From: Xanthostigma xanthostigma
Taxonomy: Eukaryota > Arthropoda > Insecta > Raphidioptera > Raphidiidae
DNA: 64,000 bases
Direction of reading: 5' to 3'
Assembly (NCBI GenBank): GCA_963575645.1
Contig: OY754476.1
Location: forward strand, 2,604,001-2,668,000
Under the pieces are notes generated by a model, which saw only the letters and a list, made by a program, of their open reading frames with translations, ran no database searches and had not been told where the DNA came from. Numbering within the stretch: the stretch's first letter is position 1; every line of letters begins with the position of its first letter. The translations under genes and the position numbers were made by a program. Of the stretch, positions 11,753 to 22,442 are shown one piece after another.

Positions 11753-12201
11753 AGAGGCTAGAAACGCTGCTAGATTCCTTGTTGGATTTGCCTATTAGTT
11801 TTCTAGCGCTGGTTTTCTGTATTGCTGTTATGTGCTCGCTTCACACGAGACGTCTTTTCAAATTAGTTTTGTAAATAAATCTGGTGCGCATGCAGTGACA
11901 GTTCAAATATAAACCCAGAGCAAACCGTGTCTGTTGGCTGACTCTGAGCAGAATAACGCCATGTTGGTTTGTAGGCGTTTGTTCAAGTCGCACACGTGAT
12001 AAGATACTGCTTCCTGCTTGGTTCTTGCTCATACCTAGTAGCGGACTTAGCAAGGGAAACAGTCCCTGTTCTAATTTTAAAACCTATCTTGTGAGCTAGC
12101 AGGCGAGCCCGCAGTTACGTCATTTCCCGCTTCGTACCTAGCATACCGGCTATTAGAACTCCAACCAGTATTTCTATAGTAGCGTTTCTAGCCTCGTGTG
12201 C
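11753..12201. mobile_element. TIR element of about 450 bp
   Basis: Left end AAGAGGCTAGAAACGCTGCT and right end, inverted, ACGAGGCTAGAAACGCTACT form imperfect terminal repeats of about 20 bp. The interior is somewhat GC-richer than the flanks. No transposase frame is seen: a 70-residue minus-strand frame at 11841-12053 is not recognisable. Superfamily unknown. Confidence 0.5.
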
Positions 12202-12715
12202 AGCGGCCGTAACTCACATAGTGATGTACTGAATATTTCTGCAGGACTTGGCACTGCAACCAGTGTACCTATATGAATAGAAAAATACACCAAAAGAAAT
12301 TAATTTGATATAGTAAACTATTAAACTTTCATATCAATACAAAGAAAGCAGTTTTTTATGTTTTATTGTTAAATATACCAACATGCATAAAATATGTGTT
12401 TTTTTCTCCTTTTTATAGTATTGTAACAGTTTACTCATAGTAAAGTACGCGCATAGCAAGTTTGTTCCCTTACTTTAACTGGATTATAACCAGACAAAGT
12501 AGCCTATATACATAACGTGACCATTTATTTTTTTACTCAAAACGGGACATCGGTTTATTTACGTCAATTAGCAGGTTCTCAATGAAAAAACACATTTTTA
12601 ATGTTTTTTTATTCAGAAAAACTTAGATATTACAAATCAAAAATATGCAACATAAAATATCTAGTTATTATTTATTTATATTATATATTTATATTATATA
12701 TTTATATTTATTTAC

Positions 12716-13008
12716 ATAGCTGATGAAAATTTGACCGTGGGCCGGATGACTGACGAAAATTTCACCGCGGGCCAAAAATTTGCAGAAAAAAAGATCCTCA
12801 CATTCTATCCGCATTCGGAGAGCAAAAAAAAAAAGATCCTCACATTCTATTTCCCCATTCGGAGAGCATAGAAAGAAAAAAAAAGGTCCTCACATTCTAT
12901 TTCCGCATGTGGAGAGCAAAAAAAAAGTCCCCGCATTCTATTTCCGCTACTATTTTTCTAAAATGTTTCGCGGGCCGGATAAAATTGCACTGCGGGCCCA
13001 GGCCTGGT
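12716..13008. mobile_element. hAT-like MITE, second copy with expanded internal repeat
   Basis: Shares GCTGATGAAAATTT, the CGGGCC motifs and the unit CCTCACATTCTATTTCCGCA with 9648-9838. Here the unit of about 43 bp is repeated four times, separated by A-tracts. This explains the 122-residue frame at 12780-13148, which is low-complexity and not a gene. Confidence 0.6.
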
Positions 13009-13506
13009 ATATATTGTATTTTTGTAATGTGAAATACGACTTGTTCCTAGCTTACTGTACAATTATTTTGCAGTGGGTACAACATTTTTGTACCAATACA
13101 AAAGGAACACAATTCGCTAACTTGCCGCGTTCGCTGTCCAGTCTTTAGCAGTTTTTTTTTGCCGTATGGTGTGCGCGAAACATGTGCTACGTGTATCTTT
13201 CACTACGTTTACATCCGACGTTGAAACTGTGGAATGTGTGAAACCGAATTTACACGAGAAGTTGTGAAGTTTGACAAAATCGGAAATTTGTGTGGTATTT
13301 TAAAATTTAAAAATATTTATAAAATTGTACGCGCACGATCATTTCTCTGAAGTTTAGTTCGAAATATTCGAATGCCATCAAAATTTTTAATGGAACTAGT
13401 ACACACTGATAATAATTTTTAGTTATCTACCTACTCGTCTAACAAGCGGTTCAAGGTTCACAAGATCAACTTCCCAATTTGATGAACACTGATTATAAAA
13501 TAAATA

Positions 13507-13735
13507 CAGTTTAAAAAAAACTAAAAAACACGCTTTATATCGAACTAAAAAGTAAAAAATAGTTTTTTTTAAATAAGCTTAAAACAATAATGAATAAAAA
13601 ATACTAGTATTATTGTGAAAAAACCGTGGGGCGCTCGATGTACGGAAATGTGGAACAAAGCGCCCCACGCTTTTTTCACAATAATACTAGTATTTTTTTA
13701 CTTTTTAGTTCGATATAAAGCGTGTTTTTTAGTTT
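13507..13735. mobile_element. Foldback MITE with GCGTGGGGCGC core (copy 2)
   Basis: Same arms as 3911-4258 (ACTAAAAAACACGCTTTATAT, AATGAATAAAAAATAC; both partial). The loop is inverted relative to the other two copies, and the outer right arm is shortened. It sits inside the 13326-14456 foldback. Confidence 0.65.
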
Positions 13736-13736
13736 T

Positions 13737-14278
13737 TGACGTGATAACGTCTTATAAATTGATGAATCACCAATCTTATAAATTGATAAAACACCGGCTG
13801 CATGCACGAAAAAGTGTAACGTTCCTAAATCCTAACGTTCCTAACGTTCGTAACGCGTAACGTTCCGCCTGACCCAGTGCGTGCTTTTTTTGAAACCAGT
13901 CTTAAACGAAAGAGGAGAACATTTTACATAGATTTCGTATAACAGAATTTGCCTAAACAGTTTTTTTATACAAATTTATATAGAAAAATAGCTGTATAAA
14001 TGCAACATGAAAACGGCTGCATTTCTAATGTTTAATTCAATTTTTTGACATTAGTATTTTGTGAAATGCAACGCCTTCTAAGTTAAGTATTGGAATAACT
14101 AATTATTATTAGAACATTTGCAAACGTCACTTTTGACATTTCTTATCATTCCGACACTAAAGATAAGCGGATTGAAACCAAATTTTGGGAGGTTTAGGTT
14201 ATGTATTACGGAATACGTTATCACGTAAAACTATCGTCCGTAAACCGACTTTACAGACAACCAATTTTTTTTTAAACT
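13737..14278 (-). repeat. Dispersed repeat K, copy 2, interrupted
   Basis: The block at 13737-13880 (ACACCGGCTGCATGCACG, AAAAAGTGTAACGTTCC) and the block at 14207-14270 (TATCACGTAAAACTATCGTC, CGTAAACCGACTTTACAGAC) occur together at 5142-5392. About 330 bp of unrelated DNA separate them here. Confidence 0.55.
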
Positions 14279-14459
14279 ATATTTTTTTATAATCAGTGTT
14301 CATCAAATTGGGAAGTTGATCTTGTGAACCTTGAAACGCTTGTTAGATGAGTAGGTAGATAACTAAAAATTATTATCACTGTGTACTAGTTCCATTAAAA
14401 TTTTTGATGGCTTTCGAATATTTCGAACTAAACTTCAGAGAAATGATCGTGCGCGATAT

Positions 14460-15055
14460 CGTGTAAATTCCGCTTAGTAAATATATATGAAAGCTTTTGG
14501 CTAGAGCTGGCCGGCATTGTCCTGCCAAACTTTGAAATAGATGTGACACCTTTTATAGCTCAATATAAATATTACCTTCTCATATATAAAACAAATGGGG
14601 GCTACAGGCAGATATTATGGGAGTCGGTTGAATAAGTTGGCTACCTTATGCCTTATGGCAGCCCTTGTTCTATATATACGCATTATACATACGGCGTATT
14701 ATACGTAACTCTCTATGTATATGGGAGAGCTATACGGGTCAGGGAGTTGAAGAGCAATACTAGAGCATCCATCGACTTAAAGAATGGACTACGCATTCCC
14801 TAGCTCTCAGGCTGAATATATGCCCATTTACTCTGAGGACTGCAGTTGTCGAGCGTCTATGATCCCTTTCTCTCTCTCTCTCTCTATCTTGAGATGGGAT
14901 TGAATAATGGCTAATGTGTTTTCGTTATTGATTAACAAACTTGTATACAGTATGAAAGAAAATACCAGTACTTTAAATTTGCGAACTGACAAACATTTTC
15001 GTTTCGAAAAAAAAACAAAATATGAGACTGTTCAAATAGTACGTAATGTTTCTCA
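14460..15055. other. AT-rich DNA with MITE-like remnants
   Basis: No gene. The run near 14750-14850 (GAATGGACTACGCATTCC, CTGAGGACTGCAG) partly matches wording near 3600. A CT-rich simple repeat lies near 14868-14886. Confidence 0.4.
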
Positions 15056-15062
15056 GTACAAA

Positions 15063-15402
15063 TAAATATAGTTTAAAAAAAAACTAAAAAACACGCTTTA
15101 TATCAAACTAAAAAGTAAAAAATATTTTTTTTAAAATAAGCTTAAAACAATAATGAATAAAAAATACAAGTATTATTGTGAAAAAAGCGTGGGGCGCTTT
15201 GTTCCACATTTTCGTACATCGAGCGCCCCACGCTTTTTTCACAATAATACTTGTATTTTTTATTCATTATTGTTTTAAGCATATTTAAAAAAACATTTTT
15301 TACTTTTTAGTTCGATATAAAGCGTGTTTTTTAGTTTTTTTAAACTATATTTATTTTCCACTTTTTAGTTCGATTTATTGTCAAAAATTTGTCGAAAAAA
15401 AA
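15063..15402. mobile_element. Foldback MITE with GCGTGGGGCGC core (copy 3)
   Basis: The cleanest of the three copies. Arms run inward from AATAAATATAGTTTAAA and its inverse around the stem AAAGCGTGGGGCGCTTTG / GAGCGCCCCACGCTTTTT. The right side keeps the outer extension TTTTTAGTTCGATTTATTG seen inverted at the left end of copy 1. No ORF. Confidence 0.7.
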
Positions 15403-16085
15403 ACAATTCAGAAAGTCTAACATTTACGCATTGGTGGGATTACACGCATCGATGCGGGAAGTACGTACGTTCGGGCGGCAGTAAAGAAAAATAACCAATC
15501 AACTGTTGTTTAGATGTCGTTTCCATATCAACCCTATTACATTTTAGCTAATTGTCGTGAAAAGCTGTCATTCGTGTTTTTACGTATAATCTCAAAGCTG
15601 CTTGCTTGGAATTAATCTGTGTTTTTATAGTGCAAGAATATCAAACTTTCGGCCAGTGTGAGCGATTCTTTTTGCTCAGTCATATCTCTACGTCGTTGAA
15701 AGCACCCTATTGTTATTTGCAAGAACTAAGGGGATAACCAAACATTACTCTCTGATCGAACAATAAATAATAATGTAAATATGATAATGTCTTAGAAGAT
15801 TTTATTAGCTACATATTATATAACAAAGTAGCTAAACCATAAAAAGCTATACAAAAGTGCACGTGTCTTTAACAAATTAATTGTTTTCAAGTAGGCTCAC
15901 TTAAAAAATACCTATTTTTCTAAAGTCGTGATAAAGGAAGATGGAATGGACGCGCTACAGATTGGAGAATCGAAGAAAAAGACCAAAAAAAGTTAAAATT
16001 GTTTTGAAAAAAGTTAAAACACTGTGACATACACTACTATAGCGTCACAGATTCATAAGTACTCGCAGACCACTACCACACTATA
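15403..16085. other. AT-rich DNA, nothing recognised
   Basis: No gene or bounded repeat over about 680 bp. Short runs resemble dispersed insect repeats but cannot be delimited. Confidence 0.45.
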
Positions 16086-16086
16086 A

Positions 16087-16998
16087 TCCGTGATAATGAA
16101 AGAGTATAATATATGCTGATATATTTTGAGAAATTCAAACTTAATTCTTATTTTAGTAAAAGCTATTCAGCAACTTTATTTCCGTTAAAAAATCTTAAAT
16201 GTACATCTGACATACAGACTGTCCAAGACATGTCTTCCCAGGCGTGCGTCTAGATCAGCGCTTCTCAATCTTTTTTCTTCGCGGCCCCTAAAACATAAAA
16301 GTCGCGGCTCTACTGACATAAAAAAATGATAATCGACAAATAAGAATGTTGTAAAAGAAAAATGTATTAATCATTCTAGAATAGTTAATTATTATAATTG
16401 AAAAACAGAAATAGGTTGTTGTTAGTGGTAGTTTTGTTCCAGAATAATATATTGAAGGTGATTTAATTTGGTTGAGGAACAATTGACAAAATAAGCAGAG
16501 TATCGCTTTCAGCCGACGTTTCAAAAATTATATTTTCATCCTCAGGGTCTAGGAACATATGTATAATATATTGCAAAAATGTTATTTAGATTTCTTTATG
16601 AGTAATTGTTAAATTTACCAGTATAAAATGTATACATTATTATTAGATAAAAATGAATATTATTATACCTCAAGACAAGTTAAAATATGGTAAAAATTGT
16701 ACTGGTGTTTTTTATACATGATCATATATTTATGAATTTCTACAAATATTTGTACGTGCAATATTCAAAATAATTGACCGCCCCGGTATTTATGACACAC
16801 CTTGTATATGATTTGATGGAGATATCATTAAAAATAACGTCTTTGTGAAACATCTTGTATAGGTGTACATTTGTACATTTAACAGTTTTTATCGGAATTA
16901 TATTTACGCAAAAGATTTAACTGAAATAAGAATAAATAATTTGAGTTTGAATTTTTCAAAATATATCAGCATATATTATACTGTTTCATTATCAGTGG
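16087..16998. mobile_element. TIR element of about 0.9 kb
   Basis: Left end GATAATGAAAGAGTATAATA with a continuing 50-bp tract, and right end inverted GATAATGAAACAGTATAATA, form TIRs of about 55 bp. The interior has a hAT-like CAGCGCTTCTCAATC (16256) and a CTGAGGAT-hairpin-GAAACGTC signature on the minus strand (16515-16545). No transposase is recognised. Confidence 0.55.
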
Positions 16999-17401
16999 AT
17001 AACGTTTAGTAAGGTTGTGAAAATATCAGTCAAATCTTGTAGATAATTTCATCTTATTAACGAATATAAAAGATTTGACGGGGTTATCTTTAAAAAAATG
17101 TCGAGATACATGTTTGGACATTCGCGTCCAGGACATACTGTATAAGTTATACATACGAGTATGTATTTCTCTTTGAGACGCACAAAAACAAAATTATGAA
17201 CAAAGTTTTCTGCGATGGCAAGACAATAATTTAAAAATAATGAAAACAAAATAAATGACACGCGAACGGAAAGGCATCGCGTTGTGCTTGCAACTTCTAC
17301 AGAAAGCTTGAAATATTGTCGTAAAATGATGTTCACACTATGTTGCTTATTGTCGACTTGAAATCAATATTGTATAAATTATCCCATCAAGAACATAAAT
17401 G

Positions 17402-17558
17402 TGAAAAAAGGACCAAGGTGGGTACAAAGAACAAGTGAGGTTGCCGGCTAGCCTAGAAAAGGAAGTGAGATTTAAGAAGGTGCCAAGTTTACAAACATGA
17501 GTCCTCTATTTGTAACATAAAAAAAACTTGGTACCTTCTAGATCTCATATTGAATATT
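17402..17558. mobile_element. Small foldback, family G, copy 1 (decayed)
   Basis: Inverted arms include AAGAAGGTGCCAAGTTT and AAACTTGGTACCTTCT. Shares TTGCCGGCT and the GAAGGTGCC text with a better copy at 44338-44503. No ORF. Confidence 0.45.
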
Positions 17559-17618
17559 GTGTACTTGAAATTTGTATAGCTTATGAGCTCAGTTACTGTC
17601 AATAAATCTGCGTTATCT

Positions 17619-19510
17619 GTCTACCTTTACAATATCATAGTGTTCTGGCGTTGTGGGTATCAATTTTTCAGTAGAGTTTTTAAACCGTTTTTAAATCGCC
17701 ACGTGTTTCAAACAATTCTTTTCGATTGACTAACGACTTCCTGAAGAATTCCGGTTTGAATCTTGTTAGAAAAAGTACATTTTTGTATTAAATCTGCGTC
17801 CAATATTATATGGTGTAGGTTGCAGACATACCCGGCACCTACACCATGATACTGTCCATTTATTAAATACTAGCAGCCAGATCCGACTTCATCCGGACTT
17901 GTGGAGTGCCCATTATACTGTCACGCTATTTTTACAATATCAATATGTTTGTCGTTGTGGCTATCAATTTTTCAGTAGAGCGTTTTAAACCGTTTTTAAA
18001 TCATCACGTGTTTCAAACAATTATATTCGATTGACTAACTGCTTCCTGAAGAAATCCGGTTTGAATCTTGTTAAAGAAAGTACATTTTTGTATTAAATAT
18101 GCGTCCAATATTAGTATATTAAATTTCGATGGTGTAGGTTGCAGACCTACCCGGCACCTACACCATGATACTTGTTCATTTATTAAATACTAGCAGCCAG
18201 ATCCGACTTCATCCGGACTTGTGGAGTGCCCATTATACTGTCACGCTATTTTTACAATATCAATATGTTTGTCGTTGTGGCTATCAATTTTTCAGTAGAG
18301 CGTTTTAAACCGTTTTTAAATCTTCACGTGTTTCAAACAATTATATTCGATTGACTAACTGCTTCCTGAAGAAATCCGGTTTGAATCTTGTTAAAGAAAG
18401 TACATTTTTGTATTAAATATGCGTCCAATATTAGTATATTAAATTTCGATGGTGTAGGTTGCAGACCTACCCGGCACCTACACCATGATACTTGTTCATT
18501 TATTAAATACTAGCAGCCAGATCCGACTTCATCCGGACTTGTGGAGTGCCCATTATACTGTCACGCTATTTTTACAATATCAATATGTTTGTCGTTGTGG
18601 CTATCAATTTTTCAGTAGAGCGTTTTAAACCGTTTTTAAATCGCCACGTATTTCAAACAATTCTTTTCGATTGACTAACTGCTTCCTGAAGAAATCCGGT
18701 TTGAATCTTGTTAAAGAAAGTACATTTTTGTATTAAATATGCGTCCAATATTAGTATATTAAATTTCGATGGTGTAGGTTGCAGACCTACCCGGCACCTA
18801 CACCACGATACTTGTCCATTTATTAAATACTAGCAGCCAGATCCGACTTCATCCGGACTTTTGGAGTGCCCATTATACTGTCACGCTATTTTTACAATAT
18901 CATTGTGTTTGTCGTTGTGGGTATCAATTTTTCAGTAGAGCGTTTTAAACCGTTTTTAAATCATCACATGTTTCAAACAATTATATTCGATTGACTAACT
19001 GCTTCCTGAAGAAATCCGGTTTGAATCTTGTTAAAGAAAGTACATTTTTGTATTAAATATGCGTCCAATATTAGTATATTAAATTTCGATGGTGTAGGTT
19101 GCAGACCTACCCGGCACCTACACCATGATACTTGTCCATTTATTAAATACCAGCAGCCAGATCCGACTTCATCCGGACTTTTGGAGTGCCCATTATACTG
19201 TCACGCTATTTTTACAATATCATTGTGTTTGTCGTTGTGGGTATCAATTTTTCAGTAGAGCGTTTTAAACCGTTTTTAAATCGCCACGTGTTTCAAACAA
19301 TTCTTTTCGATTGACTAACTGCTTCATGAAGAAATCCGGTTTGAATCTTGTTAAAGAAAGTACATTTTTGTATTAAATCTGCGTCCAATATTATATGGTG
19401 TAGGTTGGATACATACCCGGCACCTACACCATAAAACTTGTCCGTTTATTAAATACTAGCTGCCCGATTTGAGTTCGCCCGGATTTGTGGATTGCCCATT
19501 ATACTGTCAC
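17619..19510. repeat. Tandem array of about six 320-bp units with Helitron-like termini
   Basis: The anchor ATCCGACTTCATCCGGACTT starts at 17881, 18201, 18521, 18841 and 19161: an exact 320-bp period. A diverged copy lies at 19466. Each unit holds a possible hairpin, GGTGTAGGT...ACCTACACC, and then TACTAGCAGCCAGATCCGAC. The last unit has CTAGCTGCCCGATTTGAGTT, which reads inverted as a Helitron 3' end. Units differ by few substitutions, so the array is recent. Apparent 76-residue frame at 19028-19258 is just array sequence. Confidence 0.8.
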
Positions 19511-20888
19511 GACTTATTTGTGGAGAATATTCGTATTACCCGGCATTGTCCCGGAATAACAGTCCCCTGTTGTGATAGCATAATGAGACCATCTCGGTAT
19601 TTGTGAAAGTAAAAAAAAGTTTCCGGCTTGGAAGAGCACACGTTGTGTGAAGTAAGAAGTCGAATGACTTCTCTCTGGGTGTACTTTTATACGATATATA
19701 TAATATATAGTTATTTTAAAAAAGTATATACAAAAAATAAATTTAATTAAATATAGTAAATTGGAAATTCTTAAAGAAAAACTATTAATAAATAATTTGG
19801 AATAGTTTTTAAGAATTTCTAATTTACAATGAATATGAATCCAAATTTCTTTTATACGTATAATACTTCTTTAATTTAATTAGTTAATTGGCTTTGCGAT
19901 AAAATAATGAAATAAAACAATGTCTATACCATTTCTGGTAACATATGAAACATTTCAAAAAAAGTGTCATCAAAACAATCCATTAAATAGTTTTTAAGTT
20001 AAATTCGTTCAAACATACCTACATATTATTTGTGGACATATTGTACGCAATGAATGTTTAAACAAGTATCTATCTATCTATCCATTTTGTACATACGAAG
20101 AATTTTAAATAATATTATAGATGTGAACCCGTCTTTATCATGTGTGATAATATAAGCGCGAATGACTATATGAATGTTTTAAAATCCAGTAAGTTCCTCG
20201 TTTCTCTTTTTATACCTACTATTGTCAGTGCTGTACGCTTATACGATGTGTTTTTATAATCTTAACCAAATTTTCTCAATTAAAAAAAAAGTATAAATAG
20301 TGTAAGCGACGCTTTAAATAAACTCCACCACTTGAAATTTTAAAGTTTTTTTTTTAAATTTCAATAAAAAAGATGATTCCGTTTTAATTGAACTAGATCA
20401 ACAGAATTTATGGGAATATTATTGAAGCATATGGATCTTGCCATAAAAGCGTATTACGGCCCTGCCAGCACCTATAGTATGTCAATTTCTTTACTTACAA
20501 TATTTCTAAAACATGAAACTTATTTTAGTGCCTATATAATGGACACAAATGACTCCATAAATCTTATATAACCTTAGCTCAAATTTTGAAGTTAATTATT
20601 CAACTGTTTATTCATTCACTTTTATGATAGTTAATTAGATATCATTATAATTCTGTGTAACATTATTTATGTTTTATTTATTTAAAAAATCAATAAATAT
20701 GTTTGTACCAATTTGCATTTACAGGTAGTAAAAATGCAATAATATCAAATTAAAAAAAAACACTGAGGCTTATTTTATGGGATCATAATATCAAGGGAAT
20801 ATACTATTATACCAACCTACTTACGTAACCATAAAAACAACTAATACTGGTTATAATCGAAGGTCATTATTTAAACATGAAACCATAC
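19511..20888. other. AT-rich DNA, nothing recognised
   Basis: About 1.4 kb without a gene or a bounded element. Short A/T tracts are frequent. Confidence 0.5.
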
Positions 20889-20891
20889 TAA

Positions 20892-21545
20892 GCCCCGCCG
20901 CACATGCACACACCCGCACTCGTTCACGAAACTGCGCCAATGTGGCATTGTCACTGGTGAAAACGTGTGTGTCCGCAGTTGCTCACACGAATCGCACATC
21001 AGTCAGTGCCTCAAGTGGCATTCGTAGATGGGAACAGGATGGATGCGATTGATTTACCTAAGTTCAGAATCCGACAGTGATAACGAATTTTTAAATACAT
21101 TATTGTTAATAAGGAAGGCATTCGGGGAAAAAATTGGAAGAGCTCTTACATGTCCAAAAGGAAAACACATGGAGACATTCAGACGAAAAATTCAAAACTA
21201 TTTTAGAATGACTAGGAACGATTTCAAAGAAGTACATGCGATAATTGCTTCGTTTCCAAATAGAATCTTTTAATTTTCATGTAATCTGGGTGTTTTACAT
21301 CTTATAAACATTTTTTGCTACGAACAGCTGCAATTAGTTCATCCATCTTGCAAACACTCGCGTCACTGCCACTCGAAATTAGTGTCTCGATCACCTAGCC
21401 AACATGCGCGTACACGCTCATGTACGTACCTGCGTCGACACGTGAGAGCAAATGCGGAGTTCGGTACTGTGCCATAGGTTTTAAATTTTGCCACTCGCAC
21501 GTGGCTCGTGACGACCAATGCGAGTGTGTGCATGTGCGGCGGGGC
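20892..21545 (+). mobile_element. PIF/Harbinger-like element, internally deleted
   Basis: TIRs begin GCCCCGCCGCACATGCACAC at both ends and are flanked by TAA (20889-20891 and 21546-21548), the 3-bp TSD typical of PIF/Harbinger elements. At 654 bp it is far too short for an autonomous copy. It carries one short frame, described separately. GC content is higher than its surroundings near both ends. Confidence 0.8.
21028..21273 (+). pseudogene. Possible N-terminal remnant of a Harbinger transposase
   Basis: An 81-codon frame inside the Harbinger-like element. An acidic stretch (SSESDSDNEF, residues 12-21) is followed by FRRKIQNYFRMTRNDFKEVH (about residues 51-70). RM...F following an aromatic residue resembles the start of Harbinger-type transposases, but I rely on pattern memory. 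The catalytic DDE region is absent, so no active protein is expected. Start codon is uncertain because a second ATG with another frame lies at about 21041. Might be chance, though its position supports a remnant. Confidence 0.45.
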
Positions 21546-21548
21546 TAA

Positions 21549-22270
21549 CAGTGTAACTGTAGCAGTGAATAAATATGCATTATTGTATTCTGTCCGACTA
21601 ATTATTATTTGTAAATGCTTATGTAGTTCATTAGATATCGATTTAATTTTTAAACGCAGTATAGGAATAGTATGCTATTATATTTGGTCCGACTGAACGC
21701 TAATTTTTAAATGGATAATTTATACTAATAGGTAATTTCTTCGAGAGGTACCATGCTCTTAATTGAATAATAACAAATATTCGCAAAATTCTAATACTCA
21801 CGTTTTTACAATAATAATATCAAAAACAGTTTATATACCCCATGACATCTTGTACAGGCCAAATAAACAGCTCACTGTCGCATGTCGTTTTTTTTTCCAT
21901 TTAAGTCGTTGATAAAGTAATTAAGAGATAATGCTAAATGTATTCGTGTTCATTGGAAAGCAAATTATTGCATTGAACTGTCAAAATAATCTAAAATTTA
22001 TATACATAATAAAATATGTTGTTACTGTACTAAGCTATCAATTAATTATCAATTCCAACGAGAATGTATTAATACATGTTGAATGTGTGGAGAAGACCAA
22101 TTCCAAAAATATCAAAAATATGTTAAAAATACTTTTCATTTAGTGAGCAGCTTTCGTAAAATACATCTTCAGATTAAATCTGTCTACAATCAAAGTACAA
22201 TAGCAATGAACAATTTTTATACATTAAATAGAAATTTTAAATTACTTTCTTAAATGCCGACCAGAGAATT
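21549..22270. other. AT-rich DNA, nothing recognised
   Basis: No gene. A 70-residue frame (21931-22143) has low-complexity composition and no recognisable motif. Confidence 0.45.
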
Positions 22271-22274
22271 TTTT

Positions 22275-22363
22275 TTTGGAATGTCAAAATTTAGCGTTTT
22301 CTATGACTTAAAGAAAAGTCAAAATTTGGGCACATCGAGTTATCGTACTGGACCCCAGAATAT
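22275..22363 (+). repeat. Conserved 90-bp dispersed repeat, copy 1
   Basis: Nearly identical to 49108-49196 (shared phrases TTTAGCGTTTTCTA, GACTTAAAGAAAAGTCAAAA, GGGCACATCGAGTTATCGTA). Contains a small GACTT/AAGTC hairpin. No protein frame; may be part of a larger element whose ends are not clear. Confidence 0.6.
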
Positions 22364-22442
22364 ATGTACTAGTAGGAGCTTTTCTTATAAGCTACTCTAA
22401 TTATTTTTGAAAATATCTATAGTCTAATAGTTTATAAATATG

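Larger units (their letters stand above)
13326..14456. mobile_element. Large nested foldback: 170-bp arms enclosing other repeats
   Basis: The segment 13326-13500 is the inverted near-copy of 14283-14456 (for example GGAACTAGTACACA at the left and TGTGTACTAGTTCC at the right). Enclosed are a GCGTGGGGCGC foldback (13507-13735) and a decayed K repeat (13737-14278). Either one element took in the others, or it expanded by fold-back capture. Confidence 0.65.

Noticed and set aside
12780..13148. 122-residue plus frame
   Set aside because: Generated by four tandem units in a MITE; translated sequence is a repeated low-complexity peptide.
17821..19440. CRISPR-like array
   Set aside because: The repeats are contiguous 320-bp units with no unique spacers, and the host is an animal genome.
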